The translations under genes were made by a program, and so were the position numbers. From assembly GCA_017303635.1 (NCBI GenBank), contig JAFLCG010000003.1, positions 434,001-498,000 on the forward strand: a DNA stretch of 64,000 nucleotides, given 5' to 3'. The stretch is from Anaerolineae bacterium (GTDB lineage Bacteria; Chloroflexota; Anaerolineae; Aggregatilineales; Phototrophicaceae). A model generated the notes under the pieces. It was not told where the DNA came from. It saw only the letters and a program-made list of their open reading frames with translations, and did not search any database. Numbering within the stretch: the first letter of the stretch is position 1; each line of letters begins with the position of its first letter. Positions 27,192 through 37,066 of the stretch are shown one piece after another.

Positions 27192-27369
27192 AGGACGATG
27201 ACCTCCTGAACAGGTTGGTTTGGAAAGGTGAGGTGTTTTTCTGCACCTCACTTTCATCATGGAACAGGTCGGGCGTCAGGTCGTCTGTCCCGCGTTGAGT
27301 CTGATCGGTCAGTCTGATGGCTTGAAATCAGCACCGTGCAGAACCTGCTTCTACACAGTGTTGAGCGTC

Positions 27370-28254
27370 TTAGCGCATCCGAGTACAGTCCGGCCCGAAA
27401 ATCAGGTAATCCCGAATTACCCAACCGATCTGCCCGTTGTAGCTTACCTGCCACCACTGCCGGTCAGGGGTGGTGGCGGTCGCATCAAGATTGGTGCTGT
27501 TGGGAATGGTCGCCAGCAATGTTTCCCCGGTGCCGGGTGCCTGCCGCAGATTGAGATTGGCCCCAGTCGTGACCAGGCAATCCGCCTCACCGCTAGAGTC
27601 TGGTACCAAAGGTGTGCTTTCGCCCGGCGTGGTCAATTCTGGCATGATGCCCGGTGTCGAAGTCGGCAGCAGCAGTCCGGGTAAGGTGGGCATCGGTGTC
27701 CCGGTGGGATATGGGGTGAAGGTCGCGGTCGGAAAGCTCATCTGGGTGGGCTGAGGCGTGGGTGATGCGGTGGGCGATGGTAGCGGGCCTTCGAGCGCGG
27801 TCTTGTCTTCTAAGTTTACTGATGTGCTGTCCCCTTCGAAGCTAGAAGCCATCGCCGTCTGGGTGAAGGGATCGCCCGGCAGTGCAGCCTGTCCCAGCAA
27901 CAGATTGGTAACCAGTGGTATGGTCAGCAGCGCGACCAACAGCAGCACTCCGATGCCTGCGCTCAACAAACCGCGTGACTGTGCCAGCTTATAACCTGGT
28001 TGCCGACGTTCTAGCAGGAAGAGAACGCCGCCCAACCCGATCCCCAGCGCCGCCAACGCCAGCAGCAGTGGATCAGGTTGTGGCGAGGGGATGCCAGTGA
28101 AGTCGGCGAAGGTCAACGCGGCGGTGGGGGCCAGCACCGCGCCGATCCCTAACAAGCGTCCCAGCCATCCGTGGCCCGGTTGCTTCCGTAGGGTTTGGAG
28201 GAGCAGGTAGAGGAAGAAGGGCAGCGCCAACGCTGCGCCGGTAATGATGTCCAT
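27370..28254 (-). CDS. Membrane protein with Pro/Thr-rich linker and SH3b domain
   Basis: A 294-residue protein. The first 125 residues contain four membrane segments (starting GAALALPFFLYLLLQ, IGAVLAPTAALTF, LLLALAALGIGLGGVLFLL and GIGVLLLVALLTIPLVTNLLL). A Pro/Thr-rich stretch (about 155-210) leads to an SH3_3 domain (GANLNLRQAPGTGETLLATI, WWQVSYNGQIGWVIRDYL, quoted in parts) at the C-terminus, which should lie outside the cell. It is just downstream of the MacB-like permeases and may belong to that operon. Confidence 0.7.
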   Translation of the reverse strand: MDIITGAALALPFFLYLLLQTLRKQPGHGWLGRLLGIGAVLAPTAALTFADFTGIPSPQPDPLLLALAALGIGLGGVLFLLERRQPGYKLAQSRGLLSAGIGVLLLVALLTIPLVTNLLLGQAALPGDPFTQTAMASSFEGDSTSVNLEDKTALEGPLPSPTASPTPQPTQMSFPTATFTPYPTGTPMPTLPGLLLPTSTPGIMPELTTPGESTPLVPDSSGEADCLVTTGANLNLRQAPGTGETLLATIPNSTNLDATATTPDRQWWQVSYNGQIGWVIRDYLIFGPDCTRMR

Positions 28255-28298
28255 GATGTTGTGTCCTTTCGATTGCGTGGGTGAAGTACGCCGTGTTG

Positions 28299-29537
28299 TT
28301 ATTCGTAGCGCAGGGCTTCAATCGGATTGAGCCGGGCCGCCCGCTGCGCTGGGTAGATGCCAAAGAAAATGCCGACGCTGCTGGAGACCGCGACCGCCAA
28401 CAGAATACTGGTTGGCTGGATGACCACGTTAAAGCCGAGTGCTGCCGCGATGAGTGTTATGGTAAAGGCAATCGCCACACCGACCACGCCGCCGATCAGG
28501 GTAATCGCCAGCGCCTCTACCAAAAACTGAAGCACAATATCCCGGTTCTCTGCACCCAGCGCCTTGCGGAGGCCGACCTCCCTGGTGCGTTCGGTAACTG
28601 TGACCATCATGATGTTCATCACGCCGATGCCGCCGACCAGCAGCGAGATTCCGGCAGTTACGCCCAGGAAAATGGTGAAGACATTGATGATGCTGGTGAA
28701 GGTATTCAGGAAGCTGCCGAGGAACAGCACAAAGAAGTCATCCAGTTCTCCACTGAAGGAGTCAATGCCGCGTAGCTCTCTCAGGATGTCGGTGATGCGG
28801 CTGGTGATGTAATTCAGGTCGGGGTTGGGGCTGGTTGGCTGGAAGACGACGCTTGTGGTGGGGCGTTCATCGGGCACGAGCCGTTCGCCACTCAGGCGGG
28901 TTTGCGCGGTCGTCAGCGGGATGAGGATGAAGTTATCCCCGGTGCCGGAGATGCCTCCGGCGGCACCGGCAGATGCCAACCCGATCACCTGATAACTGGT
29001 CTGGTTCAGGCGGATGCCCTGCCCAATAGGGTCTGTTGTGCCGAATAAACGCTGGGCTACCCCGGTACCGATGACCGCGACACGGGCGATGCTATCCACC
29101 TCTTCCTGATTGAAGAAGCGACCTCGTCTCACAATCGTCGAGGGATTCATGAACAGGTAATCAGTGGTCACACCACTAACCGTGCTGCTGACTTCCCGGC
29201 TGCCATGCAGAATGTTGAGGGTTTCATCATACTGCGGCATCACGCGGAAGGTGCTGATCGGTGCCAGTTGCTCGGTGATGCGGCGGACATCGCCCATGCG
29301 GAGCGGTCGGAAGCGACCACTTTCATCGGGGAAGATGAAGACGCTGATCTGATCGACCCGCAGCGAGGCGAACTGCGCCCGGATGCCGGTTTGGACAAAT
29401 TGACCGAGTGAAACCAGCAGTACCACTGCTGCCACCCCGATGATGATGCCCATCATGGTCAGCAGGGAACGCAGGGTATTGCCGCGCAGGCTAGTGAGCG
29501 CCATGCTGATATTTTCGAGGAGGGTATTCATACTCAC
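28299..29537 (-). CDS. MacB-like ABC transporter permease 2
   Basis: A 412-residue FtsX/MacB-type permease: TM1 near residues 20-42 (LLTMMGIIIGVAAVVLLVSL), a large extracytoplasmic MacB_PCD domain (45-270), and three C-terminal membrane segments starting near SLLVGGIGVMNIMMVTV. The motif TERTREVGLRKALGAENRDI is the family's coupling region. It overlaps the upstream permease by 4 nt. The two permeases differ in sequence, so the transporter is likely a heterodimer driven by the ATPase at 30786-31586. Confidence 0.88.
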   Translation of the reverse strand: MSMNTLLENISMALTSLRGNTLRSLLTMMGIIIGVAAVVLLVSLGQFVQTGIRAQFASLRVDQISVFIFPDESGRFRPLRMGDVRRITEQLAPISTFRVMPQYDETLNILHGSREVSSTVSGVTTDYLFMNPSTIVRRGRFFNQEEVDSIARVAVIGTGVAQRLFGTTDPIGQGIRLNQTSYQVIGLASAGAAGGISGTGDNFILIPLTTAQTRLSGERLVPDERPTTSVVFQPTSPNPDLNYITSRITDILRELRGIDSFSGELDDFFVLFLGSFLNTFTSIINVFTIFLGVTAGISLLVGGIGVMNIMMVTVTERTREVGLRKALGAENRDIVLQFLVEALAITLIGGVVGVAIAFTITLIAAALGFNVVIQPTSILLAVAVSSSVGIFFGIYPAQRAARLNPIEALRYE

Positions 29538-30784
29538 TCAAACCTCAGGGCTTCGATGGGCCGCATCCGGGCGGCGCGATTGGAGGGGTACAAGCCGAAC
29601 AAGATGCCGATGGCGCTGCTAACACCCGTCGCCAGGATCAAGGTATCCACCGCCAGCGAAAGCCGGACGCTCAGGCCGAAGTTGGGGGCGAGTTGATTGC
29701 CAAGGGCGACGATGCCATAACTAAGCAGGATGCCCACCCCGCCACCAATCACACATAGCAGAATACTTTCGATCAGAAACTGGCTGAGGATGGCCTCCCG
29801 CGTGGCGCCCAGCGCCTTCCGCAGACCGATCTCACGGGTGCGCTCTGTGACTGATACCAGCATGATATTCAGGATGCCGATACCGCCCACCACCAGCGAG
29901 ATCGCTCCGATCACCCCAAGAAACAGAGTCAATAGACTGGAAATCTGGTTGAGTGAGCGGAGTTGTTGCGCCTCGTTATAGATGGCAAAATCTTCATTGG
30001 CGGGGTCGGTGATGCCATGTGCTGAACGCAAGTAGGTGCGGATTTCCCGCGAGGCCGCCGCAACCGCGTCCTTATCTCGCGCCAGCACGGTGATGAGGGA
30101 AACGCGCAGACTGCCACCACGTTCGCGGGCATTGTCAAGGCGGGTTTGTGCCGTGCTGATCGGCACGAGTACTGCATTGTTAGGGTCAAAGCCCAGAGCA
30201 CTGCTACGGCGGTTCATCACTCCTACTACCGTAAACGAGAGGTCGTCAATATCAATCTGCAAGCCGACCGGGTTGAAGCTCTCGCTACCGAACAATCGCT
30301 TGACCGTGCTGGTGCCAAGCACCGCCACGCGGGCAGTGTTTTCTACATCCGCCTGAGTGATGAAGGCGCTGCCTGGCTGTGTCTGCCAGCTATAGGCTTC
30401 GGTATATGCCGGGGTCACGCCGATGACGTTCATGCCGATGCCGCGTCCACCGGCGCGGACGGTCGAACTGAGGTTGTACTCCGGCGCGACCAGCGCCAGC
30501 GAAGGAATATTGACCGGGTTCGCCAGCGCCGCCGCCGTCGCAGAAGTCAGCGGGGTGATGCGGGTGGTGAAGCCGCTGGTCGGTGCCTGCGAGCTGATCT
30601 GCAAACGGGTTGCGCCCAGGTCACTGAATTGCTGGTTGATGTAGTCGCCAATGCCGCGCCCAATGCTGACCATGCTGACCACCGCCGCAATGCCGATGAT
30701 GATGCCCAGCATAGTCAGTCCAGAACGCAGCTTGTTCAGTAGAAGGGCATGGAGAGCTGTCGAGAAGACTTCGACGGGGTTCAT
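29534..30784 (-). CDS. MacB-like ABC transporter permease 1
   Basis: 416 residues from the ATG at 30784, which follows the ATPase stop by one nucleotide; the longer frame from 30880 lies inside the ATPase gene. TM1 (LTMLGIIIGIAAVVSMVSIG), the MacB_PCD domain, and C-terminal TMs beginning at LVVGGIGILNIMLVSV; coupling motif TERTREIGLRKALGATREAI. Such permeases move peptides, lipoproteins or antibiotics by mechanotransmission and do not form a channel. Confidence 0.88.
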   Translation of the reverse strand: MNPVEVFSTALHALLLNKLRSGLTMLGIIIGIAAVVSMVSIGRGIGDYINQQFSDLGATRLQISSQAPTSGFTTRITPLTSATAAALANPVNIPSLALVAPEYNLSSTVRAGGRGIGMNVIGVTPAYTEAYSWQTQPGSAFITQADVENTARVAVLGTSTVKRLFGSESFNPVGLQIDIDDLSFTVVGVMNRRSSALGFDPNNAVLVPISTAQTRLDNARERGGSLRVSLITVLARDKDAVAAASREIRTYLRSAHGITDPANEDFAIYNEAQQLRSLNQISSLLTLFLGVIGAISLVVGGIGILNIMLVSVTERTREIGLRKALGATREAILSQFLIESILLCVIGGGVGILLSYGIVALGNQLAPNFGLSVRLSLAVDTLILATGVSSAIGILFGLYPSNRAARMRPIEALRFE

Positions 30785-30785
30785 C

Positions 30786-31586
30786 TCAGGCGTACTCCTC
30801 TTTCTTACCACCGTAGTAAGTGGTCTGGAAGATCGACTCCAGTTCTTCGGCTTCCGATGGGCGTTGGGAAGTAGCGGCATCCAAAGGGTTTTCGATGGGG
30901 CTATCCGCCACTACCTTGCCATCTCGCAGCATGACCAACCGCCGGGTGTGCCGCGCCGTCCACGGGTCGTGCGTGATGAAGATGATGGTGATGCCGCGCT
31001 CCTGGTTGAGCCGCTGGAAAATACCCAACACCTCCTGCCCGCTGCGCGAGTCCAGGTTGCCGGTGGCTTCGTCCGCCATGATGATGGAGGGTTCGGTCAC
31101 CAGGGCGCGGGCGATGGCGACGCGCTGCTGCTGCCCACCGGAGAGTTCCGTTGGCAAGTGATCCATACGCTGCTCCAGTCCGACCGCTGCCAGCGCCGCC
31201 TGGGCGCGGGGAGTCCGGTTGCCAACCCCGGCGTAGACCAGTGGTAACTCCACCTGTTTGAGTGCCGTTGTCCGCTTGAGCAGGTTGTAATTCTGGAAGA
31301 CAAACCCGATCTTACGGTTGCGGATTTTCGCCAGGTCTCGCTCGCTCACTTTGGAGACATCCGCGCCGTCCAGGTAATACTCGCCGGAACTGGGTTGATC
31401 GAGGCAACCGAGGATGTTCATCAATGTGCTCTTGCCAGAGCCACTCGGTCCCATGATGGCGAGAAATTCGCCGGGATGGATTTGCAGGTCAATACCCTTC
31501 AGAACGTGCAGGGTTTCGTCGCCCATCGTGTAGGAACGGGTGATCCCGTGAATGTCGATGACGGGTGTGGTTGGTTGTTCGCTCAT
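30786..31586 (-). CDS. MacB/LolD-like ABC transporter ATP-binding protein
   Basis: A 266-residue ATPase. Walker A GPSGSGKST, the LolD-type Q-loop VFQNYNLLKR, signature LSGGQQQR, Walker B IIMADEATGNLD and switch FITHD are all present. The last 40 residues form an acidic tail outside the core. It starts 11 nt after the HlyD-like gene and is followed at once by the two permeases. Together with the adaptors it makes a tripartite-type exporter without an outer-membrane channel gene in the window. Confidence 0.9.
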   Translation of the reverse strand: MSEQPTTPVIDIHGITRSYTMGDETLHVLKGIDLQIHPGEFLAIMGPSGSGKSTLMNILGCLDQPSSGEYYLDGADVSKVSERDLAKIRNRKIGFVFQNYNLLKRTTALKQVELPLVYAGVGNRTPRAQAALAAVGLEQRMDHLPTELSGGQQQRVAIARALVTEPSIIMADEATGNLDSRSGQEVLGIFQRLNQERGITIIFITHDPWTARHTRRLVMLRDGKVVADSPIENPLDAATSQRPSEAEELESIFQTTYYGGKKEEYA

Positions 31587-31597
31587 GTTGAAATCTC

Positions 31598-33133
31598 CTA
31601 GAAGCCCAGGCCGAACCCGGCATCCTGCGCGGTGGGCAGTTCCGGCAGGATGACAATTTCCTGACCAGCTTCTACTCCGGCGGTGATCTGGGTGAAATCG
31701 CGGTTGCGGGTGCCGACTGTCACCGGGATTTGCTGATAGGTTCCCGGTTCTGCTCCCGGTACGGTCAACAGCGACTCCAGGGTGATGGGGTCAGTCCGCA
31801 GGAAGCGCGTCGGCACGATGAGTGCATCTGTCAGCGTTTCCAGCACAATGTTGCCGCTGGCGCTCATGCCGGGGCGGATGACCATTCCGGTCGAGTCCAG
31901 CCGCACCCGGACGCTGTAGGTCACGCGCTGGCTGGCGGTCGTTCCCGTCGGGATCGGCACGGTGCCGACGACCATCACCTGCCCACTGAGGACGGCTTCC
32001 CGCACGGCATCCAACCGCACCTCCACTGCTTGCCCAGTCTGAATACTGGCGATGTCGCTCTCATTCACGGTTAAATCGAGCAGGTAGTAGGTGCTGTCGA
32101 TTATTGTCACGGTGCGGTCACGGGTGGCGGCTTGACCGATCACCAAATTGACCTGAGCGATCATACCGTCATAAGGGGCGCGCAATTCCGCCTGCTGCAA
32201 CCGATCTTCCGCCTGTTGCAGCGCCAGCCGGGCATTCTCCAGGTCGATTTCCGCCCGCCGCCGACGCTCTGCCGTCGGCCCTTGCAGCAGGTTGTTGAGT
32301 GTCACCTGGGCCTGTTCCAACCGACCATTGGCAGAGGCCAGCACCCCGGCATTGGCATCCCGGTTAAGAGTGGCATCCTGGTTGGCCTGGGCGATGGCAA
32401 CCTCTGACTGAGCGTTATTGATCCCGGCGATGACCGATCCATTGCCGGAGCCATCAATCCACATGCCGGGGCCGCCACCCGCCAGGTCACGGTTGAGTTG
32501 CGCCTGCCACAATGAATTGCCTGCGATTTGCACCTGTAGTGCAGCGATCTGGTCATCATAGGTGGTCGGTCCGCTGAGACTAGCAGCGTATAGACCCGTT
32601 TCGGCGGCTGCTACTTCTGCTTGCGCGATCTGCACATCAATCTCACGCGGTGGCGCAATCACCGCCTGATAATTGGCTTCTGCTTCGGTCACTGCCGCCT
32701 GCGCGTTGAGCAGAGCCGTGTCCAGTTCGGTCGTATCCACCCGTGCAATCACGTCCCCAGCGCGGACGAACTGCCCGACTGTCACCAGCACTTCGTGGAC
32801 GGTTGCCGGGGTTTCAAAGGAGAGGATACTCTGCTGTGCCGGGGCGATCTTGCCGGTCGCGTTGACCGTCACGGCTAAATTGCCCTGCTGGACGGTGATT
32901 GTCTCCACTGGCGGCAGCGGATTGCCGGCTTCATCCAACGGGGTGATGACACCAGGTGCCGCTAACTCACCGGCAATTGCATCAGATGGCTGCATATTCA
33001 GCAGGTAGATCAAGCCCGCAGCGGTTGCCACTGCGCCCAGCCGCCCCACCCAGCGCAGCACACCTGACTTCAGCTTGCCCGCCAACCACACAATGACCAG
33101 CCCTGCGATTCCAATTCCAATCATGATTTGCAT
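31598..33133 (-). CDS. HlyD/RND-type periplasmic adaptor protein 2
   Basis: A 511-residue membrane-fusion protein. Two hydrophobic N-terminal segments (IGIAGLVIVWLAG and VATAAGLIYLLNM), a lipoyl/biotinyl half-motif (ETPATVHEVLVTVGQFVRAGDVIARVDT), a long alpha-helical hairpin (about 150-330) containing several gene-duplication-like segments, the second lipoyl half (LRAPYDGMIAQVNLVIGQ), then beta-barrel and membrane-proximal domains. It is the second of two consecutive adaptors and ends 11 nt before the ATPase gene. Confidence 0.85.
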   Translation of the reverse strand: MQIMIGIGIAGLVIVWLAGKLKSGVLRWVGRLGAVATAAGLIYLLNMQPSDAIAGELAAPGVITPLDEAGNPLPPVETITVQQGNLAVTVNATGKIAPAQQSILSFETPATVHEVLVTVGQFVRAGDVIARVDTTELDTALLNAQAAVTEAEANYQAVIAPPREIDVQIAQAEVAAAETGLYAASLSGPTTYDDQIAALQVQIAGNSLWQAQLNRDLAGGGPGMWIDGSGNGSVIAGINNAQSEVAIAQANQDATLNRDANAGVLASANGRLEQAQVTLNNLLQGPTAERRRRAEIDLENARLALQQAEDRLQQAELRAPYDGMIAQVNLVIGQAATRDRTVTIIDSTYYLLDLTVNESDIASIQTGQAVEVRLDAVREAVLSGQVMVVGTVPIPTGTTASQRVTYSVRVRLDSTGMVIRPGMSASGNIVLETLTDALIVPTRFLRTDPITLESLLTVPGAEPGTYQQIPVTVGTRNRDFTQITAGVEAGQEIVILPELPTAQDAGFGLGF

Positions 33134-33138
33134 CGTCT

Positions 33139-34512
33139 TTAGCCCTCAGTCCCAAAGTCCGCAGGCGCGAGCAGCAATTGGTCGCCTTCGCGCAATCCGC
33201 TGATGATTTCTGTCTCGGTATCCCCGCGCAGGCCGATCACTACCTCCACAGAGAGCTTTTCTCCTGTGGGGGTGATCCGAGTCACGGTGGCACGGTCGCC
33301 TTCCAATGTCACGTATTCATTTGGCACTAGCAGTACATTGGTGCGTTCATCAATCACCACCCGCACCTCGGCGGTCATCCCAGCCCGCAGGCGATCATCC
33401 TGACTTTCGATGCGGAAACGCACCGGGAAATTGACCACGCCATTCACCACCACCGGCAGCAGCGCCAACTGTTGGACGCTGGCGCCAAAACCTTCAGCGG
33501 GCAGTGCGTCCAGCCGCACCTCAGCTGGCACGCCGATGAAGACCCGATCTACATCCACTTCATCGACATTAGCGGTTAACCACAGGCGGCTGAGGTCGCT
33601 GATTTCAACTGCTGAGGCGGTGCTGCTTTGATCGGCTGGTTGTCCGATTTGCACGCCGATCCGCGTCACGACACCGGCTATCGGTGCTATCAAGGTGGTT
33701 TGGTCGAGGGCAATCTGGGCTTCGGTCACGCGTACGGTGGCCCGCTGCACCGCTGCCTGCGCGATGGCGATTTGCTCCGGGCGTGGCCCCATCTGCACCC
33801 TCTGGAGTTGGAGCTGCGCCAGAGTGACGCTGGCAGCGGCTTCAGCATTCGGTCCCTGGTTGCGGATGCGAAGGTTTTCCAATTGCAGTCGGGCGATCTC
33901 AGCATTGAAGCCTGCCGCGCCGATTTGTGCTTCCGCCAGTTGATACTGCTGCTGTGGTAGATCGGTCGTCATATTGTTGCGGGTCTGTTGCAGGCTCTGA
34001 ACCTGTTGAAGCGCCTGTTGATAACGCAGTTCGGCTGCGGTGATCTCCTCCGGGGAAGTGCTTTGCAGGCTAGCGGCATAGCTGCCCTGTGCGCTGCTGA
34101 GTGCTGCCTCTGCAGCGGTCAATTCAGCTTCGGTGGGCGAGTTCAGTAACTCTTGTACAGCGATCTGCGCCTGTTCGTAAGCCAGCATGGCCTGGTCGAA
34201 GCTCAACTGCTGATTGGTGCTGTCCAGCCGGGCTAACACATCACCCGCCTGAACGTTATCTCCCAATTGCACCAGTACCTCAGTCACCCGGCCCGTTGAC
34301 CGGAAGTTCAGGCTGACCGTCTGATCTGCTTCCAGCCGTCCAACTGCTGAGATCGTATCCCGCACATCGCCTGCGCTGACGGTGTACGACTGGATGAAAT
34401 CGGTCAGGGAGCCTTCGCTTACCCCCGTCCCGTTGTTCATCGCCACCAGTCCCAGCACTGGCACCAGCAGCATCAATACGACTGCTGCTGCTAAAGTCCG
34501 CCACACGGACAT
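33139..34512 (-). CDS. HlyD/RND-type periplasmic adaptor protein 1
   Basis: 457 residues from the ATG at 34512, which has a GGAGGA site; the longer frame to 34758 crosses the divergent promoter region. One N-terminal membrane anchor (LAAAVVLMLLVPVLGLVAM), a first lipoyl half (FRSTGRVTEVLVQLGDNVQAG), an alpha-hairpin rich in Gln and Ala, a second half (TLIAPIAGVVTRIGVQIG), then a beta barrel. First gene of the minus-strand exporter operon. It differs enough from adaptor 2 that the two may form a mixed hexamer. Confidence 0.85.
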   Translation of the reverse strand: MSVWRTLAAAVVLMLLVPVLGLVAMNNGTGVSEGSLTDFIQSYTVSAGDVRDTISAVGRLEADQTVSLNFRSTGRVTEVLVQLGDNVQAGDVLARLDSTNQQLSFDQAMLAYEQAQIAVQELLNSPTEAELTAAEAALSSAQGSYAASLQSTSPEEITAAELRYQQALQQVQSLQQTRNNMTTDLPQQQYQLAEAQIGAAGFNAEIARLQLENLRIRNQGPNAEAAASVTLAQLQLQRVQMGPRPEQIAIAQAAVQRATVRVTEAQIALDQTTLIAPIAGVVTRIGVQIGQPADQSSTASAVEISDLSRLWLTANVDEVDVDRVFIGVPAEVRLDALPAEGFGASVQQLALLPVVVNGVVNFPVRFRIESQDDRLRAGMTAEVRVVIDERTNVLLVPNEYVTLEGDRATVTRITPTGEKLSVEVVIGLRGDTETEIISGLREGDQLLLAPADFGTEG

Positions 34513-34719
34513 AAGTTTGTCCTCCTCGATATCGCGTTTCGTGTCTTCAGGGTAATGGCAGGCGGTTGTGCCGTCTTCAGGCAGGGCGCGAAAGCAGGCG
34601 GACAGCTTGCGGAGGGCGTCTCTGCAATTTGCAGAGGTAAACTCAACGCATCTGTATCGCTGCTGCCGGGGATTTCGTACTACAGTGGAGGAAGTGTCGA
34701 CGCGGAAGCGAGGAATCGT

Positions 34720-35367
34720 ATGCAAAGCCCCACTACTGTCCTGATTGTGGATGACCACGCCATCGTGCGGCAGGGACTCCGCATGATGCTCGAATCACAG
34801 CCACAGGTCGAGGTGGTCGGGGAGGCACCGGATGTTGAAATTGCCGTCACACTCGCCCGCAAGCATACTCCCGACCTGATTTTGATGGACTTACTCATGC
34901 CCGGCCTGAGCGCCGTTGATGGCATTCAGCAAATCCGGCGCATCAGCGTCAACAGCCGTATTCTGGTGCTGTCCTCCTCTACGGAAGATCACCTCATCAA
35001 AGGGGCACTGGAAGCCGGGGCACACGGCTACATCCTCAAAGCCAGCCGACCGGCGGCGCTGTTGGAAGCGATAGAGAAAGTGATGTCCGGCGTCTACGCA
35101 CTCGATCCAATTGCCAGCCAGGTACTCGTACGTGGCGTCCAGCAGAACGACCCCATCAGCACGCTCACCAGCCGTGAGCGCGATGTCTTCGACCTGATGG
35201 CGCTGGGGCGCAGCAATACGGAGATTGCTCAAACACTCGTCGTCAGTGAAGGCACCATTCGCACACATATCGCCAATCTGCTGGATAAACTCCAATTGCG
35301 CGACCGCACCCAGGTGACAATCTACGCACTCAAGCGGGGACTCATCCGCGTGGAAGATTTGCCATGA
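34720..35367 (+). CDS. LuxR/NarL family response regulator
   Basis: A 215-residue regulator starting at 34720 with a GAGGAA site. Receiver: DDH near residues 10-12, phospho-acceptor Asp in LILMDLLMPG, Ser in LSSST, Lys in YILKAS. LuxR HTH at the C-terminus (LTSRERDVFDLMALGRSNTE, EGTIRTHIANLLDKL). It overlaps the next gene, a histidine kinase, by 4 nt. Being divergent from the MacB/HlyD exporter with 207 nt between, it probably controls that exporter, as LiaR/BceR-type systems do. Confidence 0.9.
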   Translation: MQSPTTVLIVDDHAIVRQGLRMMLESQPQVEVVGEAPDVEIAVTLARKHTPDLILMDLLMPGLSAVDGIQQIRRISVNSRILVLSSSTEDHLIKGALEAGAHGYILKASRPAALLEAIEKVMSGVYALDPIASQVLVRGVQQNDPISTLTSRERDVFDLMALGRSNTEIAQTLVVSEGTIRTHIANLLDKLQLRDRTQVTIYALKRGLIRVEDLP

Positions 35368-36923
35368 AGCGGGTCAGGAAGCTGGGTCAACGCCTGAAAC
35401 AAATGGGCGCATCCGTTATGGTGCGCCTGATCGTGACCTATATTCTGGCGGTGGTGCTGACTGCGGCGCTGGTGATCGGCGTGACCGTCATCCTTGTGCA
35501 ACAGGATATTCAGGAAACTTCCCCCGATGAATACATCTTTTACGCCGAACAGGCGCTCATCAATTACAAGCAGCGCGAGTTCCTGCCTCCCCGTGAGTTA
35601 TTGCCAGCTATTGAGATGGACATCCCCATCGGCAGCGATATTCGGTTCACGTTGGTGGTTTCCGCGCAGGGGGAGGTCGTGTATATGGAAACGTATGGAG
35701 CGAATGCCAATCCCTGTGAAGTCGGTCAAATGTTGGCGGATTGTGCACCGAACCTGGTCGGGCTGGAAACTGGCGAACGCTTCATTCAGAATCCGGCGGG
35801 GCAGCAAGTGGTGGAAGTCGTCCTTGATGCGTTAACCGGGGAACGCGCCATCGCCCACATCCGTCCCTTCCAACTGGATGAAATCCTGGGTTGGTATGTC
35901 CCGTTGGGACTGGGGTTGACCACTTTCAACATTCCCGGTGTGCTGCCCTATGCCCTGGCAACCTCGCTATTTTTTGGCCTGATGGCAATTCCGGCGGCGG
36001 TGGTGCTGATGTGGATCACCGGGCGACCGTTGGCCAGGCGGCTGGGGCGGATCACCCAGGCTAACCGCGCCTTTGCCGCCGGAGATTATAGTGTGCGTGT
36101 GCAGGATTCTTCGGCGGATGAAGTGGGGCAGGTCGCCCGTCAGTTCAATGATATGGCCGGAGCGCTCCAGCAGAATGTGCAGGTACTGAGAGATCTGGCA
36201 CAACAGAATGCGGCTCTGCTGGAACAGGCGGAGACAGCCGCAATTCAAGCTGAACGAATGCGCCTCTCCCGCGATCTGCACGATGCTATTGCCCAACGGC
36301 TCTTTAGCCTGACCGTCAGTACATCCTCCTTGCCAGGTCTGATCCAGCGTGACCAGACTGCCGGGGTCAAACAGGCAGAAATCATCGCCGGGATGGCGGA
36401 ACAAACCTTGCTGGATTTGCGTGGCCTGCTGGTAGACCTGCGCCCGACCATCGTCATGCAACAGGGGTTGGTCGGGGCCATCCGGCAACTGTGCAATGAA
36501 TGGGAAACATCTCACAAAACGCCGGTGGAAGTCGCTACCATTATGCGGAGCGAGTATCTGCCACCAGGCGTGGAAAACACCCTCTACTATGTGGCGCAGG
36601 AAGCCCTGAACAACATCGCCAAACATGCCCGCGCTGCCCATGTCTCGCTCTCCATTCTCCAAACCGCGCACGACATCGTCATGAGTATCACCGATGACGG
36701 TTGCGGTATGCAGCGGTCGTCAGATGCATCCGCAGGGCATCGCCTCGGCATAGTTAGTATGCGGGAACGAGCTAGTGCGATGGGTGGCAGGATGGACATC
36801 GAAAGTGAACCGGGGCGTGGGACAACCGTACTGCTGACCTTGCCCATTAGGGATGGTGAACCAAGGCCATCTCATACAACATATCTCATTGACTCATCAC
36901 GAACTGAGTCAACATTTGGGTGA
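35364..36923 (+). CDS. NarL/LiaS-type sensor histidine kinase
   Basis: A 519-residue kinase: TM1 (VRLIVTYILAVVLTAALVIG), an extracytoplasmic domain of about 160 residues containing two Cys (NPCEVG and LADCAP) that could form a disulfide, TM2 (LPYALATSLFFGLMAIPAAV), HAMP, HisKA_3 (LSRDLHDAIAQRLF) and HATPase (NNIAKHARA, DDGCGM, GTTVLL). Gene order regulator then kinase, with ATGA coupling. The likely cue is envelope stress or an exported compound. Confidence 0.88.
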   Translation: MKRVRKLGQRLKQMGASVMVRLIVTYILAVVLTAALVIGVTVILVQQDIQETSPDEYIFYAEQALINYKQREFLPPRELLPAIEMDIPIGSDIRFTLVVSAQGEVVYMETYGANANPCEVGQMLADCAPNLVGLETGERFIQNPAGQQVVEVVLDALTGERAIAHIRPFQLDEILGWYVPLGLGLTTFNIPGVLPYALATSLFFGLMAIPAAVVLMWITGRPLARRLGRITQANRAFAAGDYSVRVQDSSADEVGQVARQFNDMAGALQQNVQVLRDLAQQNAALLEQAETAAIQAERMRLSRDLHDAIAQRLFSLTVSTSSLPGLIQRDQTAGVKQAEIIAGMAEQTLLDLRGLLVDLRPTIVMQQGLVGAIRQLCNEWETSHKTPVEVATIMRSEYLPPGVENTLYYVAQEALNNIAKHARAAHVSLSILQTAHDIVMSITDDGCGMQRSSDASAGHRLGIVSMRERASAMGGRMDIESEPGRGTTVLLTLPIRDGEPRPSHTTYLIDSSRTESTFG

Positions 36924-37032
36924 TGATTCTGCGCACGTCTCCGCATCGGAGGCCTAGCCGCATTCCTCACTGGTTACGGGTGCTGCATTAGGCGGGAACT
37001 GTGGCTACAGCCCAACCTAGATTCAGGGAGTA

Positions 37033-37061
37033 TTGACAAAACTCAGAATTGGTATTACTGT
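37033..37061 (+). promoter_or_regulatory. Promoter of the cysteine desulfurase leader
   Basis: TTGACA at 37033-37038, 17-nt spacer, TACTGT at 37056-37061. The expected start near 37068 coincides with the first base-paired region of the riboswitch-like element, which supports both calls. Confidence 0.7.
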
Positions 37062-37066
37062 CATTT

